Source of the DNA: an uncultured Ilumatobacter sp.
GTDB taxonomy: Bacteria > Actinomycetota > Acidimicrobiia > Acidimicrobiales > Ilumatobacteraceae
Direction of reading: 5' to 3'
NCBI GenBank assembly: GCA_938044705.1
Contig: CALIOL010000014.1
Span: 1-55,663 of the forward strand
Length of the DNA stretch: 55,663 nucleotides
Shown: positions 19,494 through 28,170 of the stretch, piece after piece
Layout of the letters: each line of letters starts with the position of its first letter
Position numbering within the stretch: the stretch's first letter is position 1
Translations under genes and position numbers: made by a program
Notes under the pieces: generated by a model
Databases searched by the model: none
Told to the model about the DNA's origin: nothing
What the model saw: the letters and a program-made list of their open reading frames with translations, nothing else

Positions 19494-21186
19494 TTCGAAT
19501 GCAGCGGTGTCGCCAGACTCCGATGCGCTGTGGAAACCCGCCGACGAGTCCGACTCGCGCGAGGCCACTGTCGATGTCAGCGCGAGGCAGGCTCCGGCGG
19601 CCGACGACCGTGGCGGTCGAGTCGAGCACAACAGTCCGTGGAGCCCGGAGTCCACCGCAGTCTTCGACGAGGTCTCGACAGCGCGACGCAATGCTGACGC
19701 GACCACGCCGCCGATCGACGCACGCGCAGGTGGCAGTCGAATCGAGGTGAACGAACCGGTGACGTCGGCTCCGACGCGTCGCTCGCGCCGCCGCCGATGG
19801 TTCGCGTTCGTCGTTGTCGGCGTCGTGTCGATCGTGGCGATCGTGATCGGGCGTTCGGTGCTGACCACCGACCTCGTTGGCGACACGGCGGCTCAGCTGG
19901 AAACCATGAGCGTCGACGGGAACGATGCTGGTGTCATCGCACGGCCCGCTGACTCGCTGGTACCCGACCCGTTCGCCGGAGCAGACCCACGTCGGCTCCC
20001 GGCGCAGCTGGACCAGCAATGGCGCGCCGAGCTCGCAGATGTCTCCGCAACGGGGCAGACGCAACTGAGCGTGCTCGACGATGGCGCCGTCGTGGCGGTC
20101 TTCGACGACACGTCAGTCGCCGACGGCCAGCCAGCTTCCGTGATCGTGCTCCTCGACGGCATCGACGGATCGGAACGGTGGCGAACCCCGTTCGACTCGC
20201 AGGCGAGATCGTTCGACATCCTGGGCGACTTCGGCGACGTGATCGTCTTCGAGCGGCTGGACACCGAGAACCGATCGGTCCTCGGTGTCTCGGAACAGAG
20301 CGGCGAGTTGCTCTGGGTCCGAGAGACCAACGACCCAGGGGTGCATGTCCGTCTCGAAGGGACGCCGCTCGTTGCTCGAGTGTCCTTCACCGTGAACGCG
20401 CGCCTCACCTTCATCGACCCGAACTCGGGTGACGAGATCGCACGCGTCCCGGGGCGTTTGTTCGCCACCGACTATCTGGGCACGTGGTACGTGCGGAACT
20501 CGGCGACGGTCTCAAAGCTCGATCTTCGCGACGGATGGAGCCCTCCGACGCCGTTCGGAACCCTGTGGGTCGCCGACAGCGAGCCTGCGTCCGTGGTCGA
20601 TGGGCAACTCATCGCGATCGACGACGGACGGCTCGAACGACTCGATCAGGACGGGGCGCCCACGAACGTCGCCACGATCGGCGCAGCCGGTTCGGGAGGA
20701 TTCGCAGGCCTGGACACCGGGGCGAGCTTCACGCAGCTCTCCCCGATGGTGGACGATTCGTTCGTCATCGTGGGGCCGCGTTCGGTGTTCGGTGCCGTGC
20801 TCGACGAGAGCGGCGACGCAGACGTGCGATGGCGCGCAACCGGATCACCGATCGAGTCTCGACCGACGGATCGAGGACTTGCGCTGGTGGTGGCGACGGA
20901 GGGAGGGGGTTCCCAAGGGGTCATCGACGCGTCGACCGGTGCCGAGATCACCGTCGTCGAGATGGTGCCGGGCTCGGTCGACGCGCTGCGGTTGGTCGGC
21001 AACGGCGTCGTCGTCACGCGGTCAGCGGAGCTCGGGACGGAGCGGGTGGGCCTCGACCTCGATGGAAACCGGCTGTGGTCGCTCGTGGGTGACGGGCCGC
21101 TGGAGATCGGTCCGGGTGTCGTCGTGACCTACGCGCCGAGCGACGCCGGCGTGGCGATCACCGCATACGGCGACTCGCCATCGTGA
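19483..21186 (+). CDS. Membrane-anchored PQQ-like beta-propeller protein (second tandem copy)
   Basis: A 567-residue paralogue of the preceding gene, starting at GTG inside its last codons. Residues 1-107 are cytoplasmic and acidic, ending in an Arg-rich patch (TRRSRRRRW) next to a single transmembrane helix (FAFVVVGVVSIVAIVIG). The outside part repeats propeller-like units (IVLLDGIDGSERWRTPF, SEQSGELLWVRETN, LDLDGNRLWSLVGDGP). Overlap of 11 bp means coupled translation and probably a two-protein complex. Two copies with divergent N-termini suggest distinct cytoplasmic contacts. I do not recognise a named family beyond the PQQ-like fold. Confidence 0.7.
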   Translation: MTDDSNAAVSPDSDALWKPADESDSREATVDVSARQAPAADDRGGRVEHNSPWSPESTAVFDEVSTARRNADATTPPIDARAGGSRIEVNEPVTSAPTRRSRRRRWFAFVVVGVVSIVAIVIGRSVLTTDLVGDTAAQLETMSVDGNDAGVIARPADSLVPDPFAGADPRRLPAQLDQQWRAELADVSATGQTQLSVLDDGAVVAVFDDTSVADGQPASVIVLLDGIDGSERWRTPFDSQARSFDILGDFGDVIVFERLDTENRSVLGVSEQSGELLWVRETNDPGVHVRLEGTPLVARVSFTVNARLTFIDPNSGDEIARVPGRLFATDYLGTWYVRNSATVSKLDLRDGWSPPTPFGTLWVADSEPASVVDGQLIAIDDGRLERLDQDGAPTNVATIGAAGSGGFAGLDTGASFTQLSPMVDDSFVIVGPRSVFGAVLDESGDADVRWRATGSPIESRPTDRGLALVVATEGGGSQGVIDASTGAEITVVEMVPGSVDALRLVGNGVVVTRSAELGTERVGLDLDGNRLWSLVGDGPLEIGPGVVVTYAPSDAGVAITAYGDSPS

Positions 21187-21216
21187 TCGGTTCCGACCCG
21201 TTACGGTCGGGAGGAC

Positions 21217-22281
21217 ATGGCAGACGATCTCGCACCATCCGAGCGACTCGGGTGGTCCGGCGCGTTCGAGGAGGCCTGGCACGGGCTCGATCGACCGGGC
21301 GCTCCAGCTCGCGTCACACGACTCGACCGAGGGTGGTCGACGGCAGCACGAAACCTGGACCAGGCGACGGGAACCGAAGAGCCTGTTCGGCTGCGCAATA
21401 TCGGCGCTGACGTCGCCGTCGGCGACTGGATCGTGCCGAGCGAGGACGGCGAGCGCGTCGAGCACGTCCTGGAGCGCACCTCCGGGTTCACGCGGCGGGC
21501 GTCGTTCGACGGCATGCGTGCGGTGTCGCACACGCTGGCAGCGAACATCGACGTGGTCTTTCTTGTCCATGCGCTCGGTTCACCGCCGAGCCCGCGCCGC
21601 CTCGAGCGTGAGCTCGTGCTCGCGTTCGATTCCGGCGCTGAGCCGGTGGTCGTGTTGACCAAGACCGACCTCGTCGACGACCCCGAGCCGATGCGCGCAG
21701 CGCTTGCCGAGGTCGCACTCGGTGTCCCGGTCCTCCTCGCCAGCGGGATCACCGGCGACGGCATCGATGCGATCAGGGCGTATGCCGCTGGCAACCGAAC
21801 GCTCGCGTTTCTCGGTGCATCCGGTGTGGGCAAGTCCACCTTGGTGAACGGTCTCGTCGGCGACGCGCTCCAAGCCACGTCCGAGGTACGCGAAGGCGAT
21901 CAGCGCGGGCGGCACACGACCGTTGCCGCGGAACTCGTCCCCATGCCCGGTGAGGGTTGGTTGATCGACACGCCCGGCGTGCGGGCGGTCTCGTTGTGGC
22001 TGTCGGGCAACGGCATCGAGCGTGCCTTCGCAGATGTGTTCGACCTGATGGACGGTTGTCGCTTCCGTGACTGCAAACACGACCGGGAGCCGGGTTGTGC
22101 TGTGCAGGCAGCGATCGCCGACGGCGAGCTGGACCCCGTCAGGCTGAGCGCGCTGGAGGCGCTGATCGACGAAGAAGAAGCGCTGGAGAAGGAACAGAAG
22201 GCACGCGAGAAAGCAGCGGATCGGCGCTCGAAGGACAAGCGTCGTCCCGAAGCTGACGAGTTCGACGGAATGAGGGACTGA
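21217..22281 (+). CDS. rsgA: Ribosome small-subunit biogenesis GTPase RsgA
   Basis: A 354-residue circularly permuted GTPase that checks late 30S subunit maturation. The order is G4 TKTD (148-151), then G1 GASGVGKST (200-208), then G3 DTPG (251-254), diagnostic of the family. The C-terminal zinc site is C281-x4-C286-x-H288-x5-C294 (CRFRDCKHDREPGC). An OB-like N-terminal domain precedes. A GGGAGG ribosome site lies before ATG 21217. The C-terminus is a highly charged helix. The stop overlaps the DUF427 start by one base. Confidence 0.96.
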   Translation: MADDLAPSERLGWSGAFEEAWHGLDRPGAPARVTRLDRGWSTAARNLDQATGTEEPVRLRNIGADVAVGDWIVPSEDGERVEHVLERTSGFTRRASFDGMRAVSHTLAANIDVVFLVHALGSPPSPRRLERELVLAFDSGAEPVVVLTKTDLVDDPEPMRAALAEVALGVPVLLASGITGDGIDAIRAYAAGNRTLAFLGASGVGKSTLVNGLVGDALQATSEVREGDQRGRHTTVAAELVPMPGEGWLIDTPGVRAVSLWLSGNGIERAFADVFDLMDGCRFRDCKHDREPGCAVQAAIADGELDPVRLSALEALIDEEEALEKEQKAREKAADRRSKDKRRPEADEFDGMRD

Positions 22282-22823
22282 TGGGATTCGGGGCGAAACG
22301 AGGCGACAAGGAGCTGGCTGCAGCAGGCGGTCGGGGAGCCCTGGCACCGAACGGGAAGCCGGTCGAGTCCGTCTGGGACTTCCCGCGACCGCCCTCGGTC
22401 GAGCGCGTTGACTGGCGCATTCGAGTCGTGCACGCTGGCGAGACGATCGTCGACGCACCGCACGCGATGCGGGTTCTCGAAACGAGCCAGGCGCCGGCGT
22501 ACTACGTCGCGTCCGACTTCGTGGCGTTCGATCTCCTCGAGGCGGTTCCGCGCCAGTCTGGGTGCGAATGGAAGGGCGTCGCGAGTTATGCGAACGTCGT
22601 GGTCGGATCGTCGATCGCGGCCGAGGCGGCGTGGACGTACCCGCAGCCGACGCCCGCGTTCGAGCCGATTCGAGATCATTGGGCGTTCTATGCCCAGGCG
22701 CTCGACGAGTGCTGGGTCGACGACGAGCAGGTCGACCCGAACGACGGCAGCTTCTACGGCGGTTGGATCACGAACAATGTCACCGGCCCCTACAAGGGCG
22801 CCGCCGGCACGATGTTCTGGTGA
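22281..22823 (+). CDS. DUF427-family protein
   Basis: A 180-residue soluble protein. The core IRVVHAGETIVDAPHAMRVLETSQAPAYYVASDFV is typical of DUF427 proteins, which are common in actinobacteria and have a small beta-rich fold; a second half contains WAFYAQALDECWVDDEQV and ends in a Trp. No biochemical role is established that I can name. It overlaps rsgA by one base (TGATG), so it is co-translated with it, although a functional link to ribosome assembly is only positional. Confidence 0.82.
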   Translation: MGFGAKRGDKELAAAGGRGALAPNGKPVESVWDFPRPPSVERVDWRIRVVHAGETIVDAPHAMRVLETSQAPAYYVASDFVAFDLLEAVPRQSGCEWKGVASYANVVVGSSIAAEAAWTYPQPTPAFEPIRDHWAFYAQALDECWVDDEQVDPNDGSFYGGWITNNVTGPYKGAAGTMFW

Positions 22824-22833
22824 GGTGTACGAG

Positions 22834-23208
22834 TCAGAGGCTGTCGAGTGACCAGCCGGCTCCCGATTCGTCGATCGTGCGAAACCAGTAGTTGGTCATC
22901 ACGACCGCGGCGATCGGGAGCGGGCCGTAGATGTGAGGGAAGAGCACGTCGCTGCCGGGTGACGGCGGTTCCCACTTGATCTCGGACGGAACCTTCAGTT
23001 GGTCGACCGTGAGGAGGACCAGCTGGTCGACGTCGGCGTAGAAGCGGTTCGCAGTTGCTTCCACCTGGTCCCGGGTCGAGAGATGAATGAAGCCGACCTC
23101 CGCGAGCGTTTGCCCGCGTGTGGACATCGTGTACTCGCCTGTCTGGAACGCTGCCGCCCAGTCATCGGGCATCGCGGCGTGGAACAACGGCTGATCATCG
23201 GTACTCAC
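22834..23208 (-). CDS. DUF952-family protein
   Basis: A 124-residue protein from GTG 23208. The family signature is visible: GFIHLSTRDQVEATANRFY near the middle and the FPHIYGPLPIAAV stretch in the C-terminal half. DUF952 proteins are small single-domain proteins of unknown function found widely in bacteria. It is convergent with the DUF427 gene (10 bp) and lies just upstream of the photolyase gene on the same strand (gap 15 bp), but its own start precedes none of that gene, so any operon would read photolyase then DUF952. Confidence 0.85.
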   Translation of the reverse strand: MSTDDQPLFHAAMPDDWAAAFQTGEYTMSTRGQTLAEVGFIHLSTRDQVEATANRFYADVDQLVLLTVDQLKVPSEIKWEPPSPGSDVLFPHIYGPLPIAAVVMTNYWFRTIDESGAGWSLDSL

Positions 23209-23223
23209 GGCGCAGAGCTTGCC

Positions 23224-24738
23224 CTACAACTCACCCGAATCGAGCAGGCGTCGGACTTCCACGGCGCGCTCGCGTACGGCGGGCAGGTCGCTGAGCTTCT
23301 CCGAGGCGCGCACCTGGCGCGCGATGCGCGGGTTCTTCACGAACCGGTCGTGATGCCGAGCGAGGAAGTCCCAGTACAGCGTCGTGAACGGGCACGCGTC
23401 ATCACCCGTGCGCTTCTTGCGGTCGAATCGGCACGGCTTGCAGTAGTCGCTCATCTTGTCGATGTAGTTGCCGCCGGCGGCGTACGGCTTGGTGGCCATC
23501 TTGCCGCCGTCTGCCCACTGACTCATGCCGATCACGTTCGGCAACATGACCCACTCCGCGCCGTCGATGAAGTTCGACCACATCCATTCGGTCATCGCCC
23601 ACGGGTCGACGCCGTGAAGCATCGACAGGTTGCCGAGCACCATCAGTCGTTGGATGTGGTGGTTGTAGGCCTTGTCGTGCAACGTTTCGACGCAGTTGCT
23701 CACGCAGTTCATCTGGGTGCTCGCCGCACCGGTGAAGGCCGGTGGTAGCGGGCGGTCGGCGCCGAGCGCGTTGGCCGAGCGATAGTCCGGCATCCACAGC
23801 CAGTAGACGCCCCACACGTACTCGCGCCAACCGATCACCTGGCGGATGAACCCTTCGGCGGAGTTGATCGCCACGTCACCGCGGTCGTAGGCGTCCTGCA
23901 CGGCGTCGCACACCTCGTCAGGCATCAGGAGGCCGATGTTCATGTACGGCGAGAGCACCGAGTGCGCGAGGTGCCATGAGCGTTCGACCATCGCGTCTTC
24001 GTGTGGTCCGAACTGGGGGAGCACGTTGTCCACGAAGTGCTTGAGGCGCGCAAGCGCAGCGCGTCGAGACGTTGCCCAGGTGCCGTCAGGCTCGGCGCCC
24101 CACAGCTCGCCGCCGTGTTCGTCGGCGGCTGCTTCGAGATCGGTGATCACCTGCCGGTCGACGTCGTCGAGCTGCGAGGTCTGCGGGTCGGCCCACGGGT
24201 TGGCGTCGCCCTTCGGTGGCGGCTCGCGGTTCTCGTCGTCGAAGTTCCAGCGCCCGCCGCCGGGCTCGCCGTCGTCGTTCATCAGGTAGCCGAGTCGCTT
24301 GCGCTGTTGCCGGTAGAAGTCCTCCATCTTGAAGCTCTTCTTGCCGTCGGCCCACACAGCGAAGTCCTCGTAGTGGCAGAGGAACTGGTTCGACCGCACG
24401 ACGGCCACCTCGAGTTCGCGCAACATCTCGAGGCCGTCGTAGCTTGCCGGCTCGGTGGCGACCACCTCGTCGGGGTCGAACTCGGCGACATGGGCACGGA
24501 AGCCGTCGCGCAGCGAATCGGCTCGTCGGTAGTCGACGGTGAACCCGGCATCGGTGAGTTCGTCGGCGAAGCGACGCATCGACGCGATGACGAAGTGGGC
24601 GCGTTGACGGTGCCACCGTTTGGAGGTGACCTTGGCGATCGATTCGACCATCAGGACGCGACAGGTGGCCGGGTCGGCGTCGGCGAGCGCTCCGATTCGA
24701 CGATTCAGTTGGTCGCCGAGCACCCACACGGTCTGCAT
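23224..24738 (-). CDS. FeS-containing bacterial cryptochrome/(6-4) photolyase (PhrB-like)
   Basis: A 504-residue flavoprotein expected to repair UV (6-4) photoproducts or act as a photoreceptor. The N-terminal antenna domain starts VWVLGDQLN; the C-terminal catalytic domain contains GWREYVWGVYW and NHHIQRLMVLGN. Cysteines C345, C433, C436 and C449 (CVSNC, DYCKPC, ACPF) match, with a constant five-residue offset, the four 4Fe-4S ligands known from Agrobacterium PhrB. This is the iron-sulfur prokaryotic cryptochrome/photolyase class, not the CPD class I enzyme. Start at 24738 (MQTVWVLGDQ) preferred over 24756. It follows tadE on the same strand at 63 bp, probably a separate unit. Confidence 0.93.
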   Translation of the reverse strand: MQTVWVLGDQLNRRIGALADADPATCRVLMVESIAKVTSKRWHRQRAHFVIASMRRFADELTDAGFTVDYRRADSLRDGFRAHVAEFDPDEVVATEPASYDGLEMLRELEVAVVRSNQFLCHYEDFAVWADGKKSFKMEDFYRQQRKRLGYLMNDDGEPGGGRWNFDDENREPPPKGDANPWADPQTSQLDDVDRQVITDLEAAADEHGGELWGAEPDGTWATSRRAALARLKHFVDNVLPQFGPHEDAMVERSWHLAHSVLSPYMNIGLLMPDEVCDAVQDAYDRGDVAINSAEGFIRQVIGWREYVWGVYWLWMPDYRSANALGADRPLPPAFTGAASTQMNCVSNCVETLHDKAYNHHIQRLMVLGNLSMLHGVDPWAMTEWMWSNFIDGAEWVMLPNVIGMSQWADGGKMATKPYAAGGNYIDKMSDYCKPCRFDRKKRTGDDACPFTTLYWDFLARHHDRFVKNPRIARQVRASEKLSDLPAVRERAVEVRRLLDSGEL

Positions 24739-24801
24739 GCGTCGATGTTGCCCCACCGGAGACCTTTCGCAAACTCGTGCGCGCAGTTCGACGAGGTCGC
24801 G

Positions 24802-25185
24802 TCACGGTGGCTCGATGGCCATCGTCGCGGTCGCAGTGTGGCGGATCGGACCGATGGCCGACCCGATGATCGCGATGTTCGTGGGGTCGACATAGGTGAC
24901 CGTGACCGAGACGGTCGTGCCGTCCGAGGAAACCGACACCTCCATCGGAAGCGCAACGGCGCGTCGGGCTGCCGCTTCGGCGGACGCTGCAGAGTCGGCT
25001 GACACCGCAGCAGCGCGGGCGCCTTCTCGAGCCGCCAGCTCGACAGCGACCTCGTTGCGGACCGACACGCCGACCTGCGCGATTGCCAGCATCACCACGA
25101 CGATGAGTGGAAGGGCGACGGCGAACTCGACGGCGGCCTGACCGGTGTCACGGTGATGCGATGGGGCGGCGTGTCGGTCCAGCAT
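24802..25185 (-). CDS. TadE-like pilus assembly protein
   Basis: A 127-residue protein with the pseudopilin-like N-terminal block GQAAVEFAVALPLIVVVMLAIAQVGV: a short leader, the conserved Glu five residues into the hydrophobic helix, then a helix-rich outside part (AREGARAAAVSADSAASAEAAARRA) and a beta segment. TadE proteins are minor pseudopilins or envelope components of Tad pili. It is the last gene of the Tad cluster, 4 bp after the DUF4244/Flp gene. Actinobacterial clusters usually carry a second TadE/TadF-type gene next; none is present here. Confidence 0.88.
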   Translation of the reverse strand: MLDRHAAPSHHRDTGQAAVEFAVALPLIVVVMLAIAQVGVSVRNEVAVELAAREGARAAAVSADSAASAEAAARRAVALPMEVSVSSDGTTVSVTVTYVDPTNIAIIGSAIGPIRHTATATMAIEPP

Positions 25186-25189
25186 CGGG

Positions 25190-25471
25190 TCAGACCTTGT
25201 CGATCACCGAGTCGATGACGCGGTTGAAGAGCTGACTGATCCGTGCCGCTCCGCCTCCGGCTGTTGCCCATGCGATGACGAGCAGCGCAACGAGAGCTGC
25301 CGCGAGCAACACGAGCGCATATTCGGTCGTGGCCTGACCGCGGTCGTCGGTCCATGCGGTGCGGTTGCGGTCGACGAGGTCGCCGATCACATCGGCGGTT
25401 CGGTGACCGAGCGCTACGCCGGCGTGGTGAATGGTGATGGCGAGCATCAGCACAGGGGTGGTGTCGAACAT
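25190..25471 (-). CDS. Flp-type pilin-like protein (DUF4244)
   Basis: A 93-residue protein from ATG 25471, inside a longer track ORF. An AAGGAG ribosome site sits 5 bases before this ATG. The processing-like block DDRGQATTEYALVLLAAALVALLVIAWA has the Glu+5 and Tyr of Flp prepilins, and GGGAARISQLFNRVIDSV follows. This is the small DUF4244/Flp-like gene found between tadC and tadE in actinobacterial Tad clusters, probably the major pilin. The leader before the cleavage region is long (about 45 residues), unusual for a classical Flp pilin. Confidence 0.85.
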   Translation of the reverse strand: MFDTTPVLMLAITIHHAGVALGHRTADVIGDLVDRNRTAWTDDRGQATTEYALVLLAAALVALLVIAWATAGGGAARISQLFNRVIDSVIDKV

Positions 25472-25565
25472 GGCGACTCCTTGAAGGGTTCGAGACGGCG
25501 TTCGCCGTCGCAGAGTGTGGACCGAGCGTCGAAGCGGGCGTGTGGCCGAGAGGGAACGAGTCGAG

Positions 25566-26288
25566 TCAGAAACCGGTGTCGTCGAGTGACGACAGGGCAC
25601 CGAGAACGGCGGGAACGATGGCGATGAGGACGAAGGAGGGGAGCGTGCAGACGACGAGTGGAAACGACATGCGGATCGGGAGTTTGCGAGCGTCCGCCTC
25701 CGCCTGTCTGACGCGCCGTTCGCGGACGTCCACCGAGAGTTGCTCGAGTGCGCCTGCGATGGGAGTGCCGTACCGTTCCGCCATCGCCAAGGTGTCGGCA
25801 ACGACGTTCGCTCCCGAACCCACGGTCTCGGGGAGCGCCTGCAGCGCGTCGGCGAGGGGCTCGCCGCGCGACCGACGACGATCGACCTCAGCAAACGCCG
25901 GCCGGATCGGAGCCGGTGCCCGTTCGGTGAGCATCGAGATGGCTTGGTGCGGAGTCATCCCTGCGTTGATGACGAGGATCAGCATCTCGATCGCGTCGGG
26001 GAGGGCCGCGTCGACAGCGGCTTGTGTTCGGCGCCGTTCGAGGAAATCGGCGACATGCGGCCACCCAAGGAGTCCGATGCCGAGCGCACCGGTCACTGGC
26101 ACACCGAGCAAGAGGATCGACATCACGGCGCCGACTCCGAGAGCCAGCGGGCGCCGATATCTCGGAGCGTCGTCACGCTGGTGCTGGAGCGCCTCGATGT
26201 CGAAGGGCGATCGATGGATGTTCGGTCGCGCGCAACTGGCGAGAACGAGCAGCACGGCGAACGACGACAGCGCTGCGGCGCTCAACAT
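25566..26288 (-). CDS. tadC: Tad pilus inner-membrane platform protein TadC
   Basis: A 240-residue GspF/T2SF-domain membrane protein. Hydrophobic segments near the N-terminus (AALSSFAVLLVLASCA), a pair around residues 50-80 and one at the C-terminus (PLVVCTLPSFVLIAIVPAVLGAL) flank a cytoplasmic helical domain with ALPDAIEMLILVINAGMTPHQAI. Start ATG 26288 overlaps the tadB stop by 7 bp, so tadB and tadC are coupled. TadB and TadC form the platform that couples TadA ATPase motion to pilin assembly. A 94-bp gap follows before the pilin gene. Confidence 0.88.
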   Translation of the reverse strand: MLSAAALSSFAVLLVLASCARPNIHRSPFDIEALQHQRDDAPRYRRPLALGVGAVMSILLLGVPVTGALGIGLLGWPHVADFLERRRTQAAVDAALPDAIEMLILVINAGMTPHQAISMLTERAPAPIRPAFAEVDRRRSRGEPLADALQALPETVGSGANVVADTLAMAERYGTPIAGALEQLSVDVRERRVRQAEADARKLPIRMSFPLVVCTLPSFVLIAIVPAVLGALSSLDDTGF

Positions 26289-27037
26289 GGGCGCACACCG
26301 TTGTTGCCCTGCGCGACTCGGCGCATCCACACGGCACCGATGGTGTTCACGACCAGCCCGAGCGACACGGTTGCGGCCCCAGCTGTCGACGCGATCACCG
26401 AACGGACGTCGCCATCCGTCGCAACGAGCAGCGCGAGGACTGCGATCGGTACCGAGGTCAGGACGCGGGCCGACATCTTGGCCTGAGCGCTGTGCGCGGC
26501 CCGCTCCAGGTCGTCAGACGCTCGCTGTCGCATCGTCACGGCAAACCGGTCGAGCGGAGCCGCCGCCGACCCTCCGAGCGAGGCGGTGGCGGCGAGGACC
26601 GCCGACATCGCAACGAGTAGCTCGATTCGATTGCTGCGCTGCTTCTTCTCAGTGGCCGAGGCGACCAGATCGTCGGCCCATTCGTCGCACGCATCGGCGA
26701 CCGAGGCACCGCGATCGAGCCAGTGGCGCAGTGACGCCGAGCGTTGCGCGATGACGGTGTCGGTCGGCAACGTGTTGGACAGCGCAGCACGCAGGGTGGA
26801 CCCGTGGCGCAACGCACGGCTGAGGTCATCGGACCAGCTGGCGAGCGCAGCCGGCTTCACCCCTTTCGGGGTGCTCCAGAGCCTTCGAGTCATCCGAGAG
26901 GTGCGACGGCGTGGTCCGGAGCGCGCCTCGGGGAGCGGTGGCCTGCGAACCGGTCGACGGTGCGGTGGTGCTCCCAATGCTGCAGCCGAGACGAACGCGA
27001 CGATGCTCACCAGCAACGTGGCGGCGGCGGTGGTCAT
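26282..27037 (-). CDS. tadB: Tad pilus inner-membrane platform protein TadB
   Basis: A 251-residue protein with an N-terminal hydrophobic helix (AATLLVSIVAFVSAAALGA), a basic linker, a T2SF-like cytoplasmic domain (RHGSTLRAALSNTLP, DEWADDLVASATEKKQ) and C-terminal membrane helices (VLTSVPIAVLALLVA, GAATVSLGLVVNTIGAVW). ATG 27037 overlaps the tadA stop as ATGA; the longer track ORF (from 27373) is an artefact running into tadA. Partner of TadC in the assembly platform. Confidence 0.86.
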   Translation of the reverse strand: MTTAAATLLVSIVAFVSAAALGAPPHRRPVRRPPLPEARSGPRRRTSRMTRRLWSTPKGVKPAALASWSDDLSRALRHGSTLRAALSNTLPTDTVIAQRSASLRHWLDRGASVADACDEWADDLVASATEKKQRSNRIELLVAMSAVLAATASLGGSAAAPLDRFAVTMRQRASDDLERAAHSAQAKMSARVLTSVPIAVLALLVATDGDVRSVIASTAGAATVSLGLVVNTIGAVWMRRVAQGNNGVRPC

Positions 27038-28170
27038 CGCCGGCCTCGCTCGAGGGCCGAACACGTGACGAAGTGATCGTCGCGCAGCTCGCCCAACGTC
27101 CGCGTCTGCGGTGTTGAGTCGACACTGCCGGGAGGTGGTGCGACCACCTCGGAGATCGTCGAGACCCGGCGGCATCCGTCGACGCGATCGACGTGGATGA
27201 TCACGTCGATGGATCGAGCGAGCTGCTGGCGGACAGCTGCGAGTGGCCACTGAGGTGCTGCTTGGAGCACGAGCGATTCCAAACGCAGGAGTGCATCGAG
27301 TGGGCTGTTGGCATGACACGTCGAAAAGGAGCCGTCGTGGCCGGTGTTCATCGCCTGCGTCAGCGCCAAACACTCGTCTGAGCGCACCTCGCCGACGACG
27401 AGACGATCCGGTCGAAGACGCAACGCCGTTCGCACCAGGTCGCCGAGCGTGATGACCGTGACACCGTCAGCCGAAGCCGGGCGAGCTTCGAAGCGGACTT
27501 GATGGGGTGCGCGGCAGGGAAGCTCCGTGGTGTCTTCGAGCACGAGTAAGCGGTCCGCCGGATCGATGTGGTCGATCATGGCGGCGAGCAGTGAGGTCTT
27601 CCCCGAAGATGTGGAGCCGCTCACGATGACGTTGCAGCGCGTCTCGACGATCTGATGGATGAGCTGCTGGCCGGTGGCGTCGGTGAAGTCGTTGAGCGGG
27701 CGGACTGCCGAAGCGAAACGACGGATGGACAGTGACGACCCACCGACCGCAACGGGAGCAACCACCGCGCAGACCCGTGATCCGTCGGCGAGGCGAGCAT
27801 CGACGATCGGACTGGTTCGATCGACGCGACGTCCGATCGGCGCGAGGATGCGTTCGATCAGTTGATCCACGCTGGTCCCTGTCAGGTGGCCAGCGTGCTC
27901 GACGCGCCCGTTGCGGTCCACCCAGATCTCGCTGCCGTTCACCAGGACCTCGTCGACGTTCGGGTCCGAGACGAAGGCATCGAGTTCGCCGAGGCCGGCC
28001 ATCCGTGCCAAGGCCTCGCGTCTGAGCAAGCTTCGCTCGGCGGCCGTGGCGAGCGGTGCGAGATCCCGCACTGCTCGTTCGATGAGATGGTCGAGCTCAC
28101 CGTCTGCGTCTCGAACAGCGGTGCAGACCTGGTCGATGACTCGCACGGTCGTCGAACCGGCGGTCGTCAC
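27034..28170 (-). CDS. tadA: Tad/Flp pilus assembly ATPase TadA (CpaF family)
   Basis: A 378-residue secretion ATPase that powers pilin assembly. The Walker A is GSTSSGKT (185-192), the Walker-B-like strand is DRLVVGEVR (about 256-263) and the His box is STCHANSP. An N-terminal domain (FVSDPNVDEVLVNGSEIWVD) is typical of CpaF. The GTG start at 28170 overlaps the tadZ stop (GTGA); the 88 residues upstream of it in the track ORF are an out-of-frame reading of tadZ and should be dropped. Confidence 0.94.
   Translation of the reverse strand: MTTAGSTTVRVIDQVCTAVRDADGELDHLIERAVRDLAPLATAAERSLLRREALARMAGLGELDAFVSDPNVDEVLVNGSEIWVDRNGRVEHAGHLTGTSVDQLIERILAPIGRRVDRTSPIVDARLADGSRVCAVVAPVAVGGSSLSIRRFASAVRPLNDFTDATGQQLIHQIVETRCNVIVSGSTSSGKTSLLAAMIDHIDPADRLLVLEDTTELPCRAPHQVRFEARPASADGVTVITLGDLVRTALRLRPDRLVVGEVRSDECLALTQAMNTGHDGSFSTCHANSPLDALLRLESLVLQAAPQWPLAAVRQQLARSIDVIIHVDRVDGCRRVSTISEVVAPPPGSVDSTPQTRTLGELRDDHFVTCSALERGRR

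Noticed and set aside
24738-24756. Longer photolyase start at 24756
   Set aside because: The extra residues MGQHRR precede the conserved MQTVWVLGDQ block and have no better ribosome site.
25540-26754. 404-codon plus-strand ORF across tadB and tadC
   Set aside because: Arg/Ser-rich low-complexity translation; the minus strand has coupled tad genes.
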